NCBI GenBank assembly: GCA_009760855.2
Contig: WPIO01000290.1
Span: 57,241-121,240 of the forward strand
Direction: 5' to 3'
DNA length: 64,000 nucleotides
Source: Cristatella mucedo
Taxonomy: Eukaryota > Bryozoa > Phylactolaemata > Cristatellidae
The notes under the pieces are model-generated. The model was not told the DNA's origin. It saw only the letters and a list, made by a program, of their open reading frames with translations, and searched no databases. Below are positions 1 through 12,942 of this stretch, piece after piece. Numbering within the stretch: position 1 is the stretch's first letter; the number at the start of each line of letters is the position of its first letter. A program made the position numbers and the translations under genes.

Positions 1-1680
1 TTGAATCAGCTTGTCGGAACGTGCAGTAGCTGGCAGCTGAGTGCTGTACCTTGTTTTTAAGCCATTTGCACTCAAATTGATCATTTCGCACGAGTTCGCT
101 GCAGGTCGCAGGATATTTTCACACTTCAAATCTGCTCGTCGTACCGTGCGGTAGCTGGCAGCAGAGTGCTGCACCTTGTTAAAAGCCGTTTGCACTTGAC
201 TAATTCACTTCGTACGAGGTAGCAGCTGATCGCGGAAAATCTATAAACTTCAAATCTGCTCGACGCAGCCTGCAGTAGCTGGCAGCAGAGTGCTGCAACT
301 TGTTTTACGCCATTTGCCCTTAAATAACTCATTTCGCACGAGTTTACAGCTGATTGCGGAATATCTACACGATTTAAACCTGCTCGTGGCAGCATGTGGT
401 AGCTTGCAGCAGAGTGCTGCACCTTGTTTTAAGCCAATTGCACTTGAAAAATTCATTTTGATCGAGTTGGCAGCAGTTCGTGGAATATGTAGACACTTTA
501 AATCTGCTCGTCGAAGCATGCGGTAGCTGGCAGCAGAGTGCTGCACCTTTCTTTAAGCTATTCGCACTTCAATAATTCATTTCGCACAAGTTCGCAGCAG
601 ATCGTGGATTATCTACACACTTTTAATCTGCTCGTCGGAGCATGGGGTAGCTTGCAAAAGAGTGATGCAATTCGCGTTAAGCCATTTGCATTTGAATAAC
701 TCATTTTGCACGAGTTTGCAGCAGATTGTGGAATATCTACACACTTTAAATCTGCTTGTCGGAGCGTGCGGTAGCTGGCAGCTGAGTGCCGCACCTTGTT
801 TTAAGCAATTCGCACTTGAATACCTCATTTCGCACGACTTCACGGCAGATCGCGGATTATCTACCCACTCTACATCTTCTTGAGACACCGAGCTGTAGTT
901 CGCAGCAGAGTGCTGCACTTTATTTTTGGCTATTCGCAATTGAGTAGGTCATTTCGTTTGAGTTCGCAGCATTTTGCGGAATATGTAAACACTTTTTATC
1001 TGCTCGTCGGAGCGTGTCAGAGCTGACAGAAGGTCGATGCAATTTGTTTTAAGCCATTAGCACTTGAATAACTCTTTTCGCACGACTTCGCAGCAGATCG
1101 TGGAATATCTACAGACTTTCAATCAGCTTGTTGGAACGTGCAGTAGCTGGCAGCTGAGTGCTGCACCTTGTTTTAGTCCATTCGCACTTAAATAGATCAT
1201 TTCGCACAAGTTCGCTGCAGATTGCGGAATATTTTTACACTTCATATCTGCTTGTCGTACCGTGCGGTAGCTGGCAGCAGAGTACTGCACCTCGTTAAAA
1301 GCCATTCGCACTTGACTAACTCATTTCGTACGAGCTAGCAGCTGATCGCCAAATATCTAGAAATATCAAATCTGCTCGTCGCAGCGTGCGGTAGCTGGCA
1401 GCTGAGTGCTGCACCTTGTTTTAGTCTATTCCCACCCTAATAGATCATTTCGCACGAGTTCGCTGTAATTAGCTGAATACTTTTACACTTCAAATTCTCT
1501 CGTCGTACCGTGCGGTAGCTTGCAGCAGAGTGCTGCACCTTGTTAAAAGCCATTCGCACTTGACTAACTCATTTCGTACGAGCTAGCAGCTGATCGCGGA
1601 ATATTTTGAAATTTTAAATCTGCTCGTAGCAGCGTGCGGTAGCTGGCAGCAGAGTGCTGCACCTATTTTTAGGCCATTCG
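1..1680 (+). repeat. Lead-in satellite monomers with 10-monomer duplication
   Basis: About 13.5 monomers precede the regular 21-monomer HOR. The first 600 bp resemble the diverged monomers near 13.6-14.9 kb and 52.6 kb; for example the GACGCAGCCTG variant near 250 recurs near 14890. From about 600 to 1640 the monomer order matches about 1842-2790, a spacing of 1240 bp or ten monomers. Markers are the AGCATTTTGCGG unit near 970 and 2210, and CAGACTTTCAATCAGCTTG near 1111 and 2350. The block is therefore a shifted partial copy of the start of HOR A. No gene or other element is visible. Confidence 0.85.
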
Positions 1681-4280
1681 AACTTGAATATCTCATTTCG
1701 CACGAGTTCGCAGCAGATCACGGAATATTTTCACACTTCAAATCAGCTCGTCGCAGTGTGAGGTCGCTGGGTGCAGAGTGCTGCACCTTGGTTTAAGCAA
1801 CTTGCACTTCAATAATTCGTTTCGCACGAGTTTGCAGCAGATTGCGGAACATTTACACACTTTTAATCAGCTCGTCGGAGCATGCGGTAACTTGCAAAAG
1901 AGTGATGCAATTTGTTTTAAGCCTTTCGAACTTGAATGACTCATTTCGCACGAGTTCGCAGCAGATCGTGGAATATACACACACTTTAAATCTGCTTATT
2001 GGAGCGTGCGGCAGCTGGCAGATGAGTGCCACACCTTGTTTTAAGCCATTCGTTCTTGAAATACCTCATTTCGCACGACTTCGCAGCAGATCGCGGATTA
2101 TCTACACATTTTAAATCTCCTTGAGACACGGCTGTAGTTCGCAGCAGAGTGCTGCTTCTTATTTTTGGCTATTCGCAATATAGTAGGTCATTTCGTTTGA
2201 GTTCGCAGCATTTTGCGGAATATGTAAACACTTTTTATCTGCTCGTCGGAGCGTGTCAGAGCTGATAAGGTCGATGCAATTTGTTTTAAGCCATTAGCAC
2301 TTGAATAACGCTTTTCGCACGACTTCGCAGCAGATCGTGGAATATCTACAGACTTTCAATCAGCTTGTGTGAACGTGCAGTAGCTGGCAGCTGAGTGCTG
2401 CACCTTATTTTAGTCCATTCGCACTTAAATAGATCATTTCGCACAAGTTCGCTGCAGATTGCGGAATATTTTTACACTTCAAATCTGCTTGTCGTACCGT
2501 GCGGTAGCTAGCAGCAGAGTACTGCACCTTGTTAAAAGCCATTCGCACTTGACTAACTCATTTCGTACGAGCTAGCAGCTGATCGCCAAATATCTAGAAA
2601 TATCAAATCTGCTCGTCGCAGCGTGCGGTAGCTGGCAGCTGAGTGCTGCATCTTGTTTTAGTCTATTCCCACCCTAAAAGATCATTTCGCACGAGTTCGC
2701 TGTAATTAGCTGAATACTTTTACACTTCAAATTCTCTCGTCGTACCGTGCGGTAGCTTGCGGCAGAGTGCTGCACCTTGTTAAAAGCCATTCGCACTTAA
2801 ATAACTCATTTCGCACAAACTTGCAGCCGATCACGAAATATCTAGAAACTTTAAATCCCCTCGTCACAGCGTGCAGCAGCAGGCAGCAGACTGATGCAAA
2901 TTGATTTAAGCCATTCGCACTTGAATAACCCATTTCACATGAGTTCGCAGCAGATAGCGGAATATTTACAGACTTTAAATCTGCTTTTCGAAGCGTGCCG
3001 TAGCTGGCAGCTGAGTGTTGAGCTTTGTTTTAGGCCATTCGCCCTCAATAACTCATTTCGCACGAGTTCGCAGCGGATTGAGGAATATCTACACGTTTCA
3101 AACCTGCTCGTGGCAGCATGCGGTAGCTTGCAGCAGAGTGCTGCACCTTGTTTTAAGCCATTCGCACTTGAAATACTCATTTCGTTCGAGTTGGCAGCAG
3201 TTCGCGGAATATGTAAACACTTCAAATCTGCTCGTCGAAGCCTACAGTAGCTGGCAGCAAAGTGCTGCACTTTTCTTGCAGCTATTCGCACTTCAATAAT
3301 TCATTTCGCACGAGTTCGCAGCATATCACGGATTATTTACATACTTATAATTTGTTTGTCGGAGCATGGGGTAGCTGGCAGCAGAGTGCTGCACCTATTT
3401 TTAGGCCATTCGAACTTGAATATCTCATTTCGCACGAGTTCGCTGCAGATCGCAGAATATATTTACACTTCAAATGAGCTCGTCGAAGTGTGCGGTCACT
3501 TGGTGCAGAATGCTACACCTTGCTATAGGCAACTTGCACTTCAATGATTCATTTCGCACGAGTTCGCAGCAGATTGCTGAATATTTACAAACTTTTAATC
3601 TGCTCGTCAGAGCCTGCAGTAGCTAGGAGCAGAGTGCTGCACCTTGCTTGAGGCCATTCGCACATGAATAGATCATTTCAATCGAGTTCGCAGCAGATCG
3701 CGGAATATCTACAAATTTTAACCCTGCTCGTGGCAGCATGCGGTAGCTTGCAGCAGAGTGCTGCACCTTGTTTTTAAGCCATTCGCACTTGAAAAACTCA
3801 TTTCGCTCGAGTTGGCAGCAGTTCGCAGAATATGTAGACACTTCAAATCTGCTCGTCGTAGCGTGTGGTAGCTTGCAGCAGAGTGCTGCACCTTTCTTTA
3901 AGCTATTCGTACTTCTATAATTCATTTCGCACGAGTTCGCAGCAGATCGCGGATGATCTACACACTTTTGATCTGCTCGTCGGAGCATGGGGTAGCTTGC
4001 AGAAGAGCGATGCAATTTGTTTAAACCATTCGCACTTGAATGACTCATTTCGCACGAGTTGTCAGCAGATCTCCGAATATTTTTACACTGAAAATCGGCC
4101 CGTTGGAGCGTGCGGTAGCTGGCAGCAGAGTGATGCAAATTGATTTAAGCCATTCGCACTTGAATTACTCATTTCGCACGAGCTGGCAGCAGATCGGAGA
4201 ATACCTTGACACTTCAAATCTGCTCGTCACAGCTTGCAATAGCTGGCAGCAGAGTGGTTTAATTTAGTTTAAGCCATTCG
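1681..4280 (+). repeat. HOR A copy 1 (21 monomers)
   Basis: First copy of a 21-monomer higher-order unit. Copy starts are set here at an AACTTGAATA word that recurs at 1681, 4281, 6886 and 9490, giving periods of 2600, 2605 and 2604 bp (21 x 124 = 2604). This copy is the most diverged. It carries small deletions near 2120 (GACACGGCTG where the others read GACACCGAGCTG) and near 2267 that account for its shorter length. Its first eight or so monomers are also duplicated upstream at ten-monomer spacing. Confidence 0.93.
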
Positions 4281-6885
4281 AACTTGAATAAGTCATTTCG
4301 CACGAGTTCGCAGCAGATCACGGAATATTTTCACACTTCAAATCAGCTCGTCGCAGTGTGAGGTCGCTGCACGCAGAGTGCTGCACCTTGGTTTAAGCAA
4401 CTTGCACTTCAATAATTCGTTTCGCACGAGTTTGCAGCAGATTGCGGAACATTTACACACTTTTAATCAGCTCGTCGGAGCATGCGGTAACTTGCAGAAG
4501 AGTGATGCAATTTGTTTTAAGCCGTTCGAACTTGAATGACTCATTTCGCACGAGTTCGCAGCAGATCGTGGAATATCCACACACTTTAAATCTGCTTATT
4601 GGAGCGTGCGGCAGCTGGCAGATGAGTGCCACACCTTGTTTTAAGCCATTCGTTCTTGAATACCTCATTTCGCACGACTTCGCAGCAGATCGCGGATTAT
4701 CTACACACATTTTAAATCTCCTTGAGACACCGAGCTGTAGTTCGCAGCAGAGTGCTGCACCTTATTTTTGGCTATTCGCAATTGAGTAGATCATTTCGTT
4801 TGAGTTCGCAGCATTTTGCAGAATATGTAAACACTTTTTATCTGCTCGTCGGAGCGTGTCAGAGCTGACAGAAGGTCGATGCAATTTGTTTTAAGCCATT
4901 AGCACTTGAATAACTCTTTTCGCACGACTTCGCAGCAGATCGTGGAATATCTACAGACTTTCAATCAGCTTGTTGGAACGTGCAGTAGCTGGCAGCTGAG
5001 TGCTGCACCTTATTTTAGTCCATTCGCACTTAAATAGATCATTTCGCACAAGTTCGCTGCGGATTGCGGAATATTTTTACACTTCAAATCTGCTTGTCGT
5101 ACCGTGCGGTAGCTGGCAGCAGAGTACTGCACCTTGTTAAAAGCCATTCGCACTTGACTAACTCATTTCGTACGAGCTAGCAGCTGATCGCCAAATATCT
5201 AGAAATATCAAATCTGCTCGTCGCAGCGTGTGGTAGCAGGACTCTGAGTGCTGCACCTTGTTTTAGTCCATTCCCACCCTAAAAGATCATTTCGCACGAG
5301 TTCGCTGTAATTAGCTAAATACTTTTACACTTCAAATTCTCTCGTCGTACCGTGCGGTAGCTTGCGGCAGAGTGCTGCACCTTGTTAAAAGCCATTCGCA
5401 CTTAAATAACTCATTTCGCACAAACTTGCAGACGATCACGAAATATCTAGAAACTTTAAATCCCCTCGTCACAGCGTGCAGTAGCAGGCAGCAGACTGAT
5501 GCAAATTGATTTAAGCCATTCGCACTTGAATAACCCATTTCACATGAGTTCGCAGCAGATAGCAAAATATCTACAGACTTTAAATCTGCTTTTCGAAGCG
5601 TGCCGTAGCTGGCAGCTGAGTGTTGAGCTTTGTTTTAGGCCATTCGCCCTCAATAACTCATTTCGCACGAGTTCGCAGCGGATTGAGGAATATCTACACG
5701 TTTCAAACCTGCTCGTGGCAGCATGCGGTAGCTTGCAGCAGAGTGCTGCACCTTGTTTTAAGCCATTCGCACTTGAAATACTCATTTCGTTCGAGTTGGC
5801 AGCAGTTCGCGGAATATGTAAACACTTCAAATCTGCTCGTCGAAGCCTACAGTAGCTGGCAGCAAAGTGCTGCACTTTTCTTGCAGCTATTCGCACTTCA
5901 ATAATTCATTTCGCACGAGTTCGCAGCATATCATGGATTATTTACATACTTATAATTTGTTTGTCGGAGCATGGGGTAGCTGGCAGCAGAGTGCTGCACC
6001 TATTTTTAGGCCATTCGAACTTGAATATCTCATTTCGCACGAGTTCGCTGCAGATCGCAGAATATATTTACACTTCAAATGAGCTCGTCGAAGTGTGCGG
6101 TCACTTGGTGCAGAATGCTACACCTTGCTATAGGCAACTTGCACTTCAATGATTCATTTCGCACGAGTTCGCAGCAGATTGCTGAATATTTACAAACTTT
6201 TAATCTGCTCGTCAGAGCCTGCAGTAGCTAGGAGCAGAGTGCTGCACCTTGCTTGAGGCCATTCGCACATGAATAGATCATTTCAATCGAGTTCGCAGCA
6301 GATCGCGGAATATCTACACGATTCAAACCTGCTCGTGGCAGCATGCGGTAGCTTGCAGCAGAGTGCTGCACCTTGTTTTAAGCCATTCGCACTTGAAAAA
6401 ACTCATTTCGCTCGAGTTGGCAGCAGTTCGCAGAATATGTAGACACTTCAAATCTGCTCGTCGTAGCGTGTGGTAGCTTGCAGCAGAGTGCTGCACCTTT
6501 CTTTAAGCTATTCGCACTTCTATAATTCATTTCGCACGAGTTCGCAGCAGATCGCGGATGATCTACACACTTTTAATCTGCTCGTCGGAGCATGGGGTAG
6601 CTTGCAGAAGAGCGATGCAATTTGTTTAAACCATTCGCACTTGAATGACTCATTTCGCACGAGTTGTCAGCAGATCTCCGAATATTTTTACACTGAAAAT
6701 CGGCCCGTTGGAGCGTGCGGTAGCTGGCAGCAGAGTGATGCAAATTGATTTAAGCCATTCGCACTTGAATTACTCATTTCGCACGAGCTGGCAGCAGATC
6801 GGAGAATACCTTGACACTTCAAATCTGCTCGTCACAGCTTGCAATAGCTGGCAGCAGAGTGGTTTAATTTAGTTTAAGCCATTCG
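4281..6885 (+). repeat. HOR A copy 2 (21 monomers)
   Basis: Second copy of the 21-monomer unit, 2605 bp. It is close to copy 3 over its whole length, with only scattered single-base differences by eye, for example a two-base difference in the ACACACATTT run near 4702. The monomers inside the copy differ plainly from one another: GATGCAAATTG, GTTAAAAGCC, CCCTCAATAAC and CTTCAATAATTC units occur in fixed order. High identity between copies with low identity between neighbours is the hallmark of an HOR spread by unequal exchange or amplification of whole blocks. Confidence 0.94.
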
Positions 6886-9489
6886 AACTTGAATAAGTCA
6901 TTTCGCACGAGTTCGCAGCAGATCACGGAATATTTTCACACTTCAAATCAGCTCGTCGCAGTGTGAGGTCGCTGCACGCAGAGTGCTGCACCTTGGTTTA
7001 AGCAACTTGCACTTCAATAATTCGTTTCGCACGAGTTTGCAGCAGATTGCGGAACATTTACACACTTTTAATCAGCTCGTCGGAGCATGCGGTAACTTGC
7101 AGAAGAGTGATGCAATTTGTTTTAAGCCGTTCGAACTTGAATGACTCATTTCGCACGAGTTCGCAGCAGATCGTGGAATATCCACACACTTTAAATCTGC
7201 TTATTGGAGCGTGCGGCAGCTGGCAGATGAGTGCCACACCTTGTTTTAAGCCATTCGTTCTTGAATACCTCATTTCGCACGACTTCGCAGCAGATCGCGG
7301 ATTATCTACACATTTTAAATCTCCTTGAGACACCGAGCTGTAGTTCGCAGCAGAGTGCTGCACCTTATTTTTGGCTATTCGCAATTGAGTAGATCATTTC
7401 GTTTGAGTTCGCAGCATTTTGCGGAATATGTAAACACTTTTTTATCTGCTCGTCGGAGCGTGTCAGAGCTGACAGAAGGTCGATGCAATTTGTTTTAAGC
7501 CATTAGCACTTGAATAACTCTTTTCGCACGACTTCGCAGCAGATCGTGGAATATCTACAGACTTTCAATCAGCTTGTTGGAACGTGCAGTAGCTGGCAGC
7601 TGAGTGCTGCACCTTATTTTAGTCCATTCGCACTTAAATAGATCATTTCGCACAAGTTCGCTGCGGATTGCGGAATATTTTTACACTTCAAATCTGCTTG
7701 TCGTACCGTGCGGTAGCTGGCAGCAGAGTACTGCACCTTGTTAAAAGCCATTCGCACTTGACTAACTCATTTCGTACGAGCTAGCAGCTGATCGCCAAAT
7801 ATCTAGAAATATCAAATCTGCTCGTCGCAGCGTGTGGTAGCAGGACTCTGAGTGCTGCACCTTGTTTTAGTCCATTCCCACCCTAAAAGATCATTTCGCA
7901 CGAGTTCGCTGTAATTAGCTAAATACTTTTACACTTCAAATTCTCTCGTCGTACCGTGCGGTAGCTTGCGGCAGAGTGCTGCACCTTGTTAAAAGCCATT
8001 CGCACTTAAATAACTCATTTCGCACAAACTTGCAGACGATCACGAAATATCTAGAAACTTTTAATCCCCTCGTCACAGCGTGCAGTAGCAGGCAGCAGAC
8101 TGATGCAAATTGATTTAAGCCATTCGCACTTGAATAACCCATTTCACATGAGTTCGCAGCAGATAGCAAAATATCTACAGACTTTAAATCTGCTTTTCGA
8201 AGCGTGCCGTAGCTGGCAGCTGAGTGTTGAGCTTTGTTTTAGGCCATTCGCCCTCAATAACTCATTTCGCACGAGTTCGCAGCGGATTGAGGAATATCTA
8301 CACGTTTCAAACCTGCTCGTGGCAGCATGCGGTAGCTTGCAGCAGAGTGCTGCACCTTGTTTTAAGCCATTCGCACTTGAAATACTCATTTCGTTTCGAG
8401 TTGGCAGCAGTTCGCGGAATATGTAAACACTTCAAATCTGCTCGTCGAAGCCTACAGTAGCTGGCAGCAAAGTGCTGCACTTTTCTTGCAGCTATTCGCA
8501 CTTCAATAATTCATTTCGCACGAGTTCGCAGCATATCATGGATTATTTACATACTTATAATTTGTTTGTCGGAGCATGGGGTAGCTGGCAGCAGAGTGCT
8601 GCACCTATTTTTAGGCCATTCGAACTTGAATATCTCATTTCGCACGAGTTCGCTGCAGATCGCAGAATATATTTACACTTCAAATGAGCTCGTCGAAGTG
8701 TGCGGTCACTTGGTGCAGAATGCTACACCTTGCTATAGGCAACTTGCACTTCAATGATTCATTTCGCACGAGTTCGCAGCAGATTGCTGAATATTTACAA
8801 ACTTTTAATCTGCTCGTCAGAGCCTGCAGTAGCTAGGAGCAGAGTGCTGCACCTTGCTTGAGGCCATTCGCACATGAATAGATCATTTCAATCGAGTTCG
8901 CAGCAGATCGCGGAATATCTACACGATTCAAACCTGCTCGTGGCAGCATGCGGTAGCTTGCAGCAGAGTGCTGCACCTTGTTTTAAGCCATTCGCACTTG
9001 AAAAACTCATTTCGCTCGAGTTGGCAGCAGTTCGCAGAATATGTAGACACTTCAAATCTGCTCGTCGTAGCGTGTGGTAGCTTGCAGCAGAGTGCTGCAC
9101 CTTTCTTTAAGCTATTCGCACTTCTATAATTCATTTCGCACGAGTTCGCAGCAGATCGCGGATGATCTACACACTTTTAATCTGCTCGTCGGAGCATGGG
9201 GTAGCTTGCAGAAGAGCGATGCAATTTGTTTAAACCATTCGCACTTGAATGACTCATTTCGCACGAGTTGTCAGCAGATCTCCGAATATTTTTACACTGA
9301 AAATCGGCCCGTTGGAGCGTGCGGTAGCTGGCAGCAGAGTGATGCAAATTGATTTAAGCCATTCGCACTTGAATTACTCATTTCGCACGAGCTGGCAGCA
9401 GATCGGAGAATACCTTGACACTTCAAATCTGCTCGTCACAGCTTGCAATAGCTGGCAGCAGAGTGGTTTAATTTAGTTTAAGCCATTCG
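6886..9489 (+). repeat. HOR A copy 3 (21 monomers)
   Basis: Third copy, 2604 bp. Conceptual translations of 7058-7384 and of the matching stretch 9662-9988 in copy 4 are identical, which illustrates how little copies 3 and 4 have diverged. A one-base insertion near 8393 (TCGTTTCGAG for TCGTTCGAG) is private to this copy. Confidence 0.94.
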
Positions 9490-10960
9490 AACTTGAATAA
9501 GTCATTTCGCACGAGTTCGCAGCAGATCACGGAATATTTTCACACTTCAAATCAGCTCGTCGCAGTGTGAGGTCGCTGCACGCAGAGTGCTGCACCTTGG
9601 TTTAAGCAACTTGCACTTCAATAATTCGTTTCGCACGAGTTTGCAGCAGATTGCGGAACATTTACACACTTTTAATCAGCTCGTCGGAGCATGCGGTAAC
9701 TTGCAGAAGAGTGATGCAATTTGTTTTAAGCCGTTCGAACTTGAATGACTCATTTCGCACGAGTTCGCAGCAGATCGTGGAATATCCACACACTTTAAAT
9801 CTGCTTATTGGAGCGTGCGGCAGCTGGCAGATGAGTGCCACACCTTGTTTTAAGCCATTCGTTCTTGAATACCTCATTTCGCACGACTTCGCAGCAGATC
9901 GCGGATTATCTACACATTTTAAATCTCCTTGAGACACCGAGCTGTAGTTCGCAGCAGAGTGCTGCACCTTATTTTTGGCTATTCGCAATTGAGTAGATCA
10001 TTTCGTTTGAGTTCGCAGCATTTTTTGCGGAATATGTAAACACTTTTTTATCTGCTCGTCGGAGCGTGTCAGAGCTGACAGAAGGTCGATGCAATTTGTT
10101 TTAAGCCATTAGCACTTGAATAACTCTTTTCGCACGACTTCGCAGCAGATCGTGGAATATCTACAGACTTTCAATCAGCTTGTTGGAACGTGCAGTAGCT
10201 GGCAGCTGAGTGCTGCACCTTATTTTAGTCCATTCGCACTTAAATAGATCATTTCGCACAAGTTCGCTGCGGATTGCGGAATATTTTTACACTTCAAATC
10301 TGCTTGTCGTACCGTGCGGTAGCTGGCAGCAGAGTACTGCACCTTGTTAAAAGCCATTCGCACTTGACTAACTCATTTCGTACGAGCTAGCAGCTGATCG
10401 CCAAATATCTAGAAATATCAAATCTGCTCGTCGCAGCGTGTGGTAGCAGGACTCTGAGTGCTGCACCTTGTTTTAGTTTATTCCCACCCTAAAAGATCAT
10501 TTCGCACGAGTTCGCTGTAATTAGCTAAATACTTTTACACTTCAAATTCTCTCGTCGTACCGTGCGGTAGCTTGCGGCAGAGTGCTGCACCTTGTTAAAA
10601 GCCATTCGCACTTAAATAACTCATTTCGCACAAACTTGCAGACGATCACGAAATATCTAGAAACTTTAAATCCCCTCGTCACAGCGTGCAGTAGCAGGCA
10701 GCAGACTGATGCAAATTGATTTAAGCCATTCGCACTTGAATAACCCATTTCACATGAGTTCGCAGCAGATAGCAAAATATCTACAGACTTTAAATCTGCT
10801 TTTCGAAGCGTGCCGTAGCTGGCAGCTGAGTGTTGAGCTTTGTTTTAGGCCATTCGCCCTCAATAACGCATTTCGCACGAGTTCGCAGCGGATTGAGGAA
10901 TATCTACACGTTTCAAACCTGCTCGTGGCAGCATGCGGTAGCTTGCAGCAGAGTGCTGCA
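9490..10960 (+). repeat. HOR A copy 4, partial (about 12 monomers)
   Basis: The fourth copy follows copy 3 closely but stops about 1471 bp in. After the GAGTGCTGCACC ending at about 10962, the expected TTGTTTTAAGCC of HOR A is replaced by TTTCTTAGGGCTATTC, a variant of the next block. A run of six T near 10021 has two more bases than copy 3. The end falls within a conserved monomer word, as expected if the array switched by exchange between aligned monomers. Confidence 0.9.
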
Positions 10961-11951
10961 CCTTTCTTAGGGCTATTCGCACTTCAACAATTTATTTCGC
11001 ACGAGTTCCCAGCACATCGTGGATTATTTACACACTTTTAATCTGCTCGTCGGAGAATGGGGTAGCTTGTTGAAGAGTGATGCAATTCGATTTAGGCCAT
11101 TTGCATTTGAATAACTCATTTCGCACGAGTTTGCAGCAGATTGTTGAATATCTACACACTTTAAACCTGCTCGTCGGAGCTTGAAGTAGCTGGCAGCTGA
11201 TCGCCGCTCCTTGTTTTAATCCATTCGCACTTGAATACCTCATTTCGCACGAGTTCGCAGCCCATCGCAGAAATTTATCAGACTTCAAATTTGCTTGTCG
11301 TCCGATGCAGAAGCTGGCAGCTGAGTGCTGCACCTGGTTTTAAGCCATTCGCACTTGAATGACTCATTTTGCACAAGTTCGCAGCAGATCGCAGAATATC
11401 TAGACACTTTAAGTCATCTCATCCCGGCGTGCAGTAGCTGGGAGCAGAGTGATTCAATTTGCTTTACGCCATTCGCACTTGATTAACTCCTTTCGCACGA
11501 GTTCGAAGCAGATCGCAGATTATCTACACAGTTTGAATCAGCTCGGCACAGTGAGCAGTCTCTGGCAGCACAGTGCTGCACCTAGCATAAAGCAATTCAC
11601 CCTTGAATAACTCATTTCGCACGAGTTCGCAGCAGTTTGCAGAATATGTAGACACTTTTAATCTGCTCGTCGGAGCATGCTGTACCTAGCAGCAGAGTGA
11701 TGCAATTTGTTTTAAGCCATTCGCACTTAAATAACCCATTTCACACGAGTTCGCAGCAGATGGCAGAATATCTCCAGATTATAAATTTGCTTTTCGAAGG
11801 GTGCGGTAGCTGGCAGCTAAGTGCTGAGCCTTGCTTTAGCCCATTCGCCCTCAATAACTCATTTCGCACGAGTACACAGCGGATTGCGGAATATCTACAT
11901 GTTTCAAACCTGCTCGTGGCAGCATGCGGTAGCTTGCAGCAGAGTGCTGCA
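10961..11951 (+). repeat. HOR B copy 1 (8 monomers)
   Basis: First of two eight-monomer blocks. The variant CCTTTCTTAGGGC begins at 10961 and again at 11952, a spacing of 991 bp (8 x 124 = 992). Stretches starting at 11697 and 12688 match at the same spacing. Shared markers include ATTTATTTCGCACGAGTTCCCAG and the GAAGAGTGATGCAATTCG unit, here named only by short words. Divergence between the two copies is clearly greater than within HOR A or H. Confidence 0.83.
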
Positions 11952-12942
11952 CCTTTCTTAGGGCAATTCGCACTTCAACAATTTATTTCGCACGAGTTCC
12001 CAGCACATCGCGGATTATTTACACACTTTTAATCTGCTCGTCGGAGCATGGGGTAGCTTGTCGAAGAGTGATGCAATTCGCATTAAGCCATTCGTATTTG
12101 AATAACTTATTTCGCACGAGTTCGCAGCAGATTGTTGAATATCTTTACACTTTACATTTGCTTGTCGGAGCCTGCAGTAGCTGGCAGCTGATTGCCGCAC
12201 CTTGTTTTAATCCATTCGCATTTGAATACCTCATTTCGCACGAGTTCGCAGCAAATCGCAGAATATTTTCAGACTTCAAATTTGCTTGTCGTAGTGTGCA
12301 GAAGCTGGCAGCTGAGTGCTGCACCAGGTTTTTAGCCATTCGCACTTAAATGACTCATTTTGCACGAGTTCGCAGCAGATCGCAGAATATCTAGACACTT
12401 TAAGTCATCTCGTCCCGGCGTGCAGTGGCTGGGAGCAGAGTGATTCAATTTGTTTTACGCCATTCGCACTTGATCAACTCCTTTCGCACGAGTTCGAAGC
12501 AGATCGCAGATTATCTACACACTTTGAATCAGCTCGGCACAGTGAGCAGTCTCTGGCAGCACAGTGCGGCAACTACCATAAAGCAATTCACCCTTGAATA
12601 ACTCATTTCGTACGAGTTCGCAGCAGTTTGCAGAATATGTAGACACTTTTATTCTGCTCGTCGGAGCATGCTGTACCTAGCAGCAGAGTGATGCAATTTG
12701 TTTTAAGCCATTCGCACTTGAATAACCCATTTCGCACGAGTTGGCAGCAGATGGCGGAATATCTACAGACTTTAAATCTGCTTTTCGAAGCGTGCGGTAG
12801 CTGGCAGCTGAGTGCTGCACCTTGTTTTAGGCCAATCGGCCTCAATAACTCATTTCGCACGAGTTCGCAGCGGATTGCGGAATATCTACACGTTTCAAAC
12901 CTGCTCGTGGCAGCATGCCGTAGCTTGCGGCAGAGTGCTGCA
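11952..12942 (+). repeat. HOR B copy 2 (8 monomers)
   Basis: Second eight-monomer block, aligned to the first at 991-bp spacing. Its later part, from about 12360, also aligns with 49440 onward at 37083-bp spacing, so the block sits on the edge of an older long-range duplicate. The copy ends where the monomer order passes into the diverged region near 12.94 kb. Confidence 0.8.

Noticed and set aside
2894-2901. ATGCAAAT octamer-like site
   Set aside because: It is a simple variant of the GATGCAATTTG monomer class, repeated with HOR A (for example near 5499 and 8103), without any promoter context.
3623-4138. 171-codon open frame on the minus strand, and similar ones at 26833-27336 and 31961-32443
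   Set aside because: The frame is made of four monomers read in shifting phase (124 leaves remainder 1 on division by 3) and is made of recurring Cys-rich, HSAAS-type peptides. The same peptides recur on both strands all over the array, ends shift with every small indel, and no known domain is visible. Not treated as coding.
8388-8400. One-base insertion in HOR A copy 3 as a functional frameshift
   Set aside because: There is no gene here; it is a neutral or sequencing-level difference between satellite copies.
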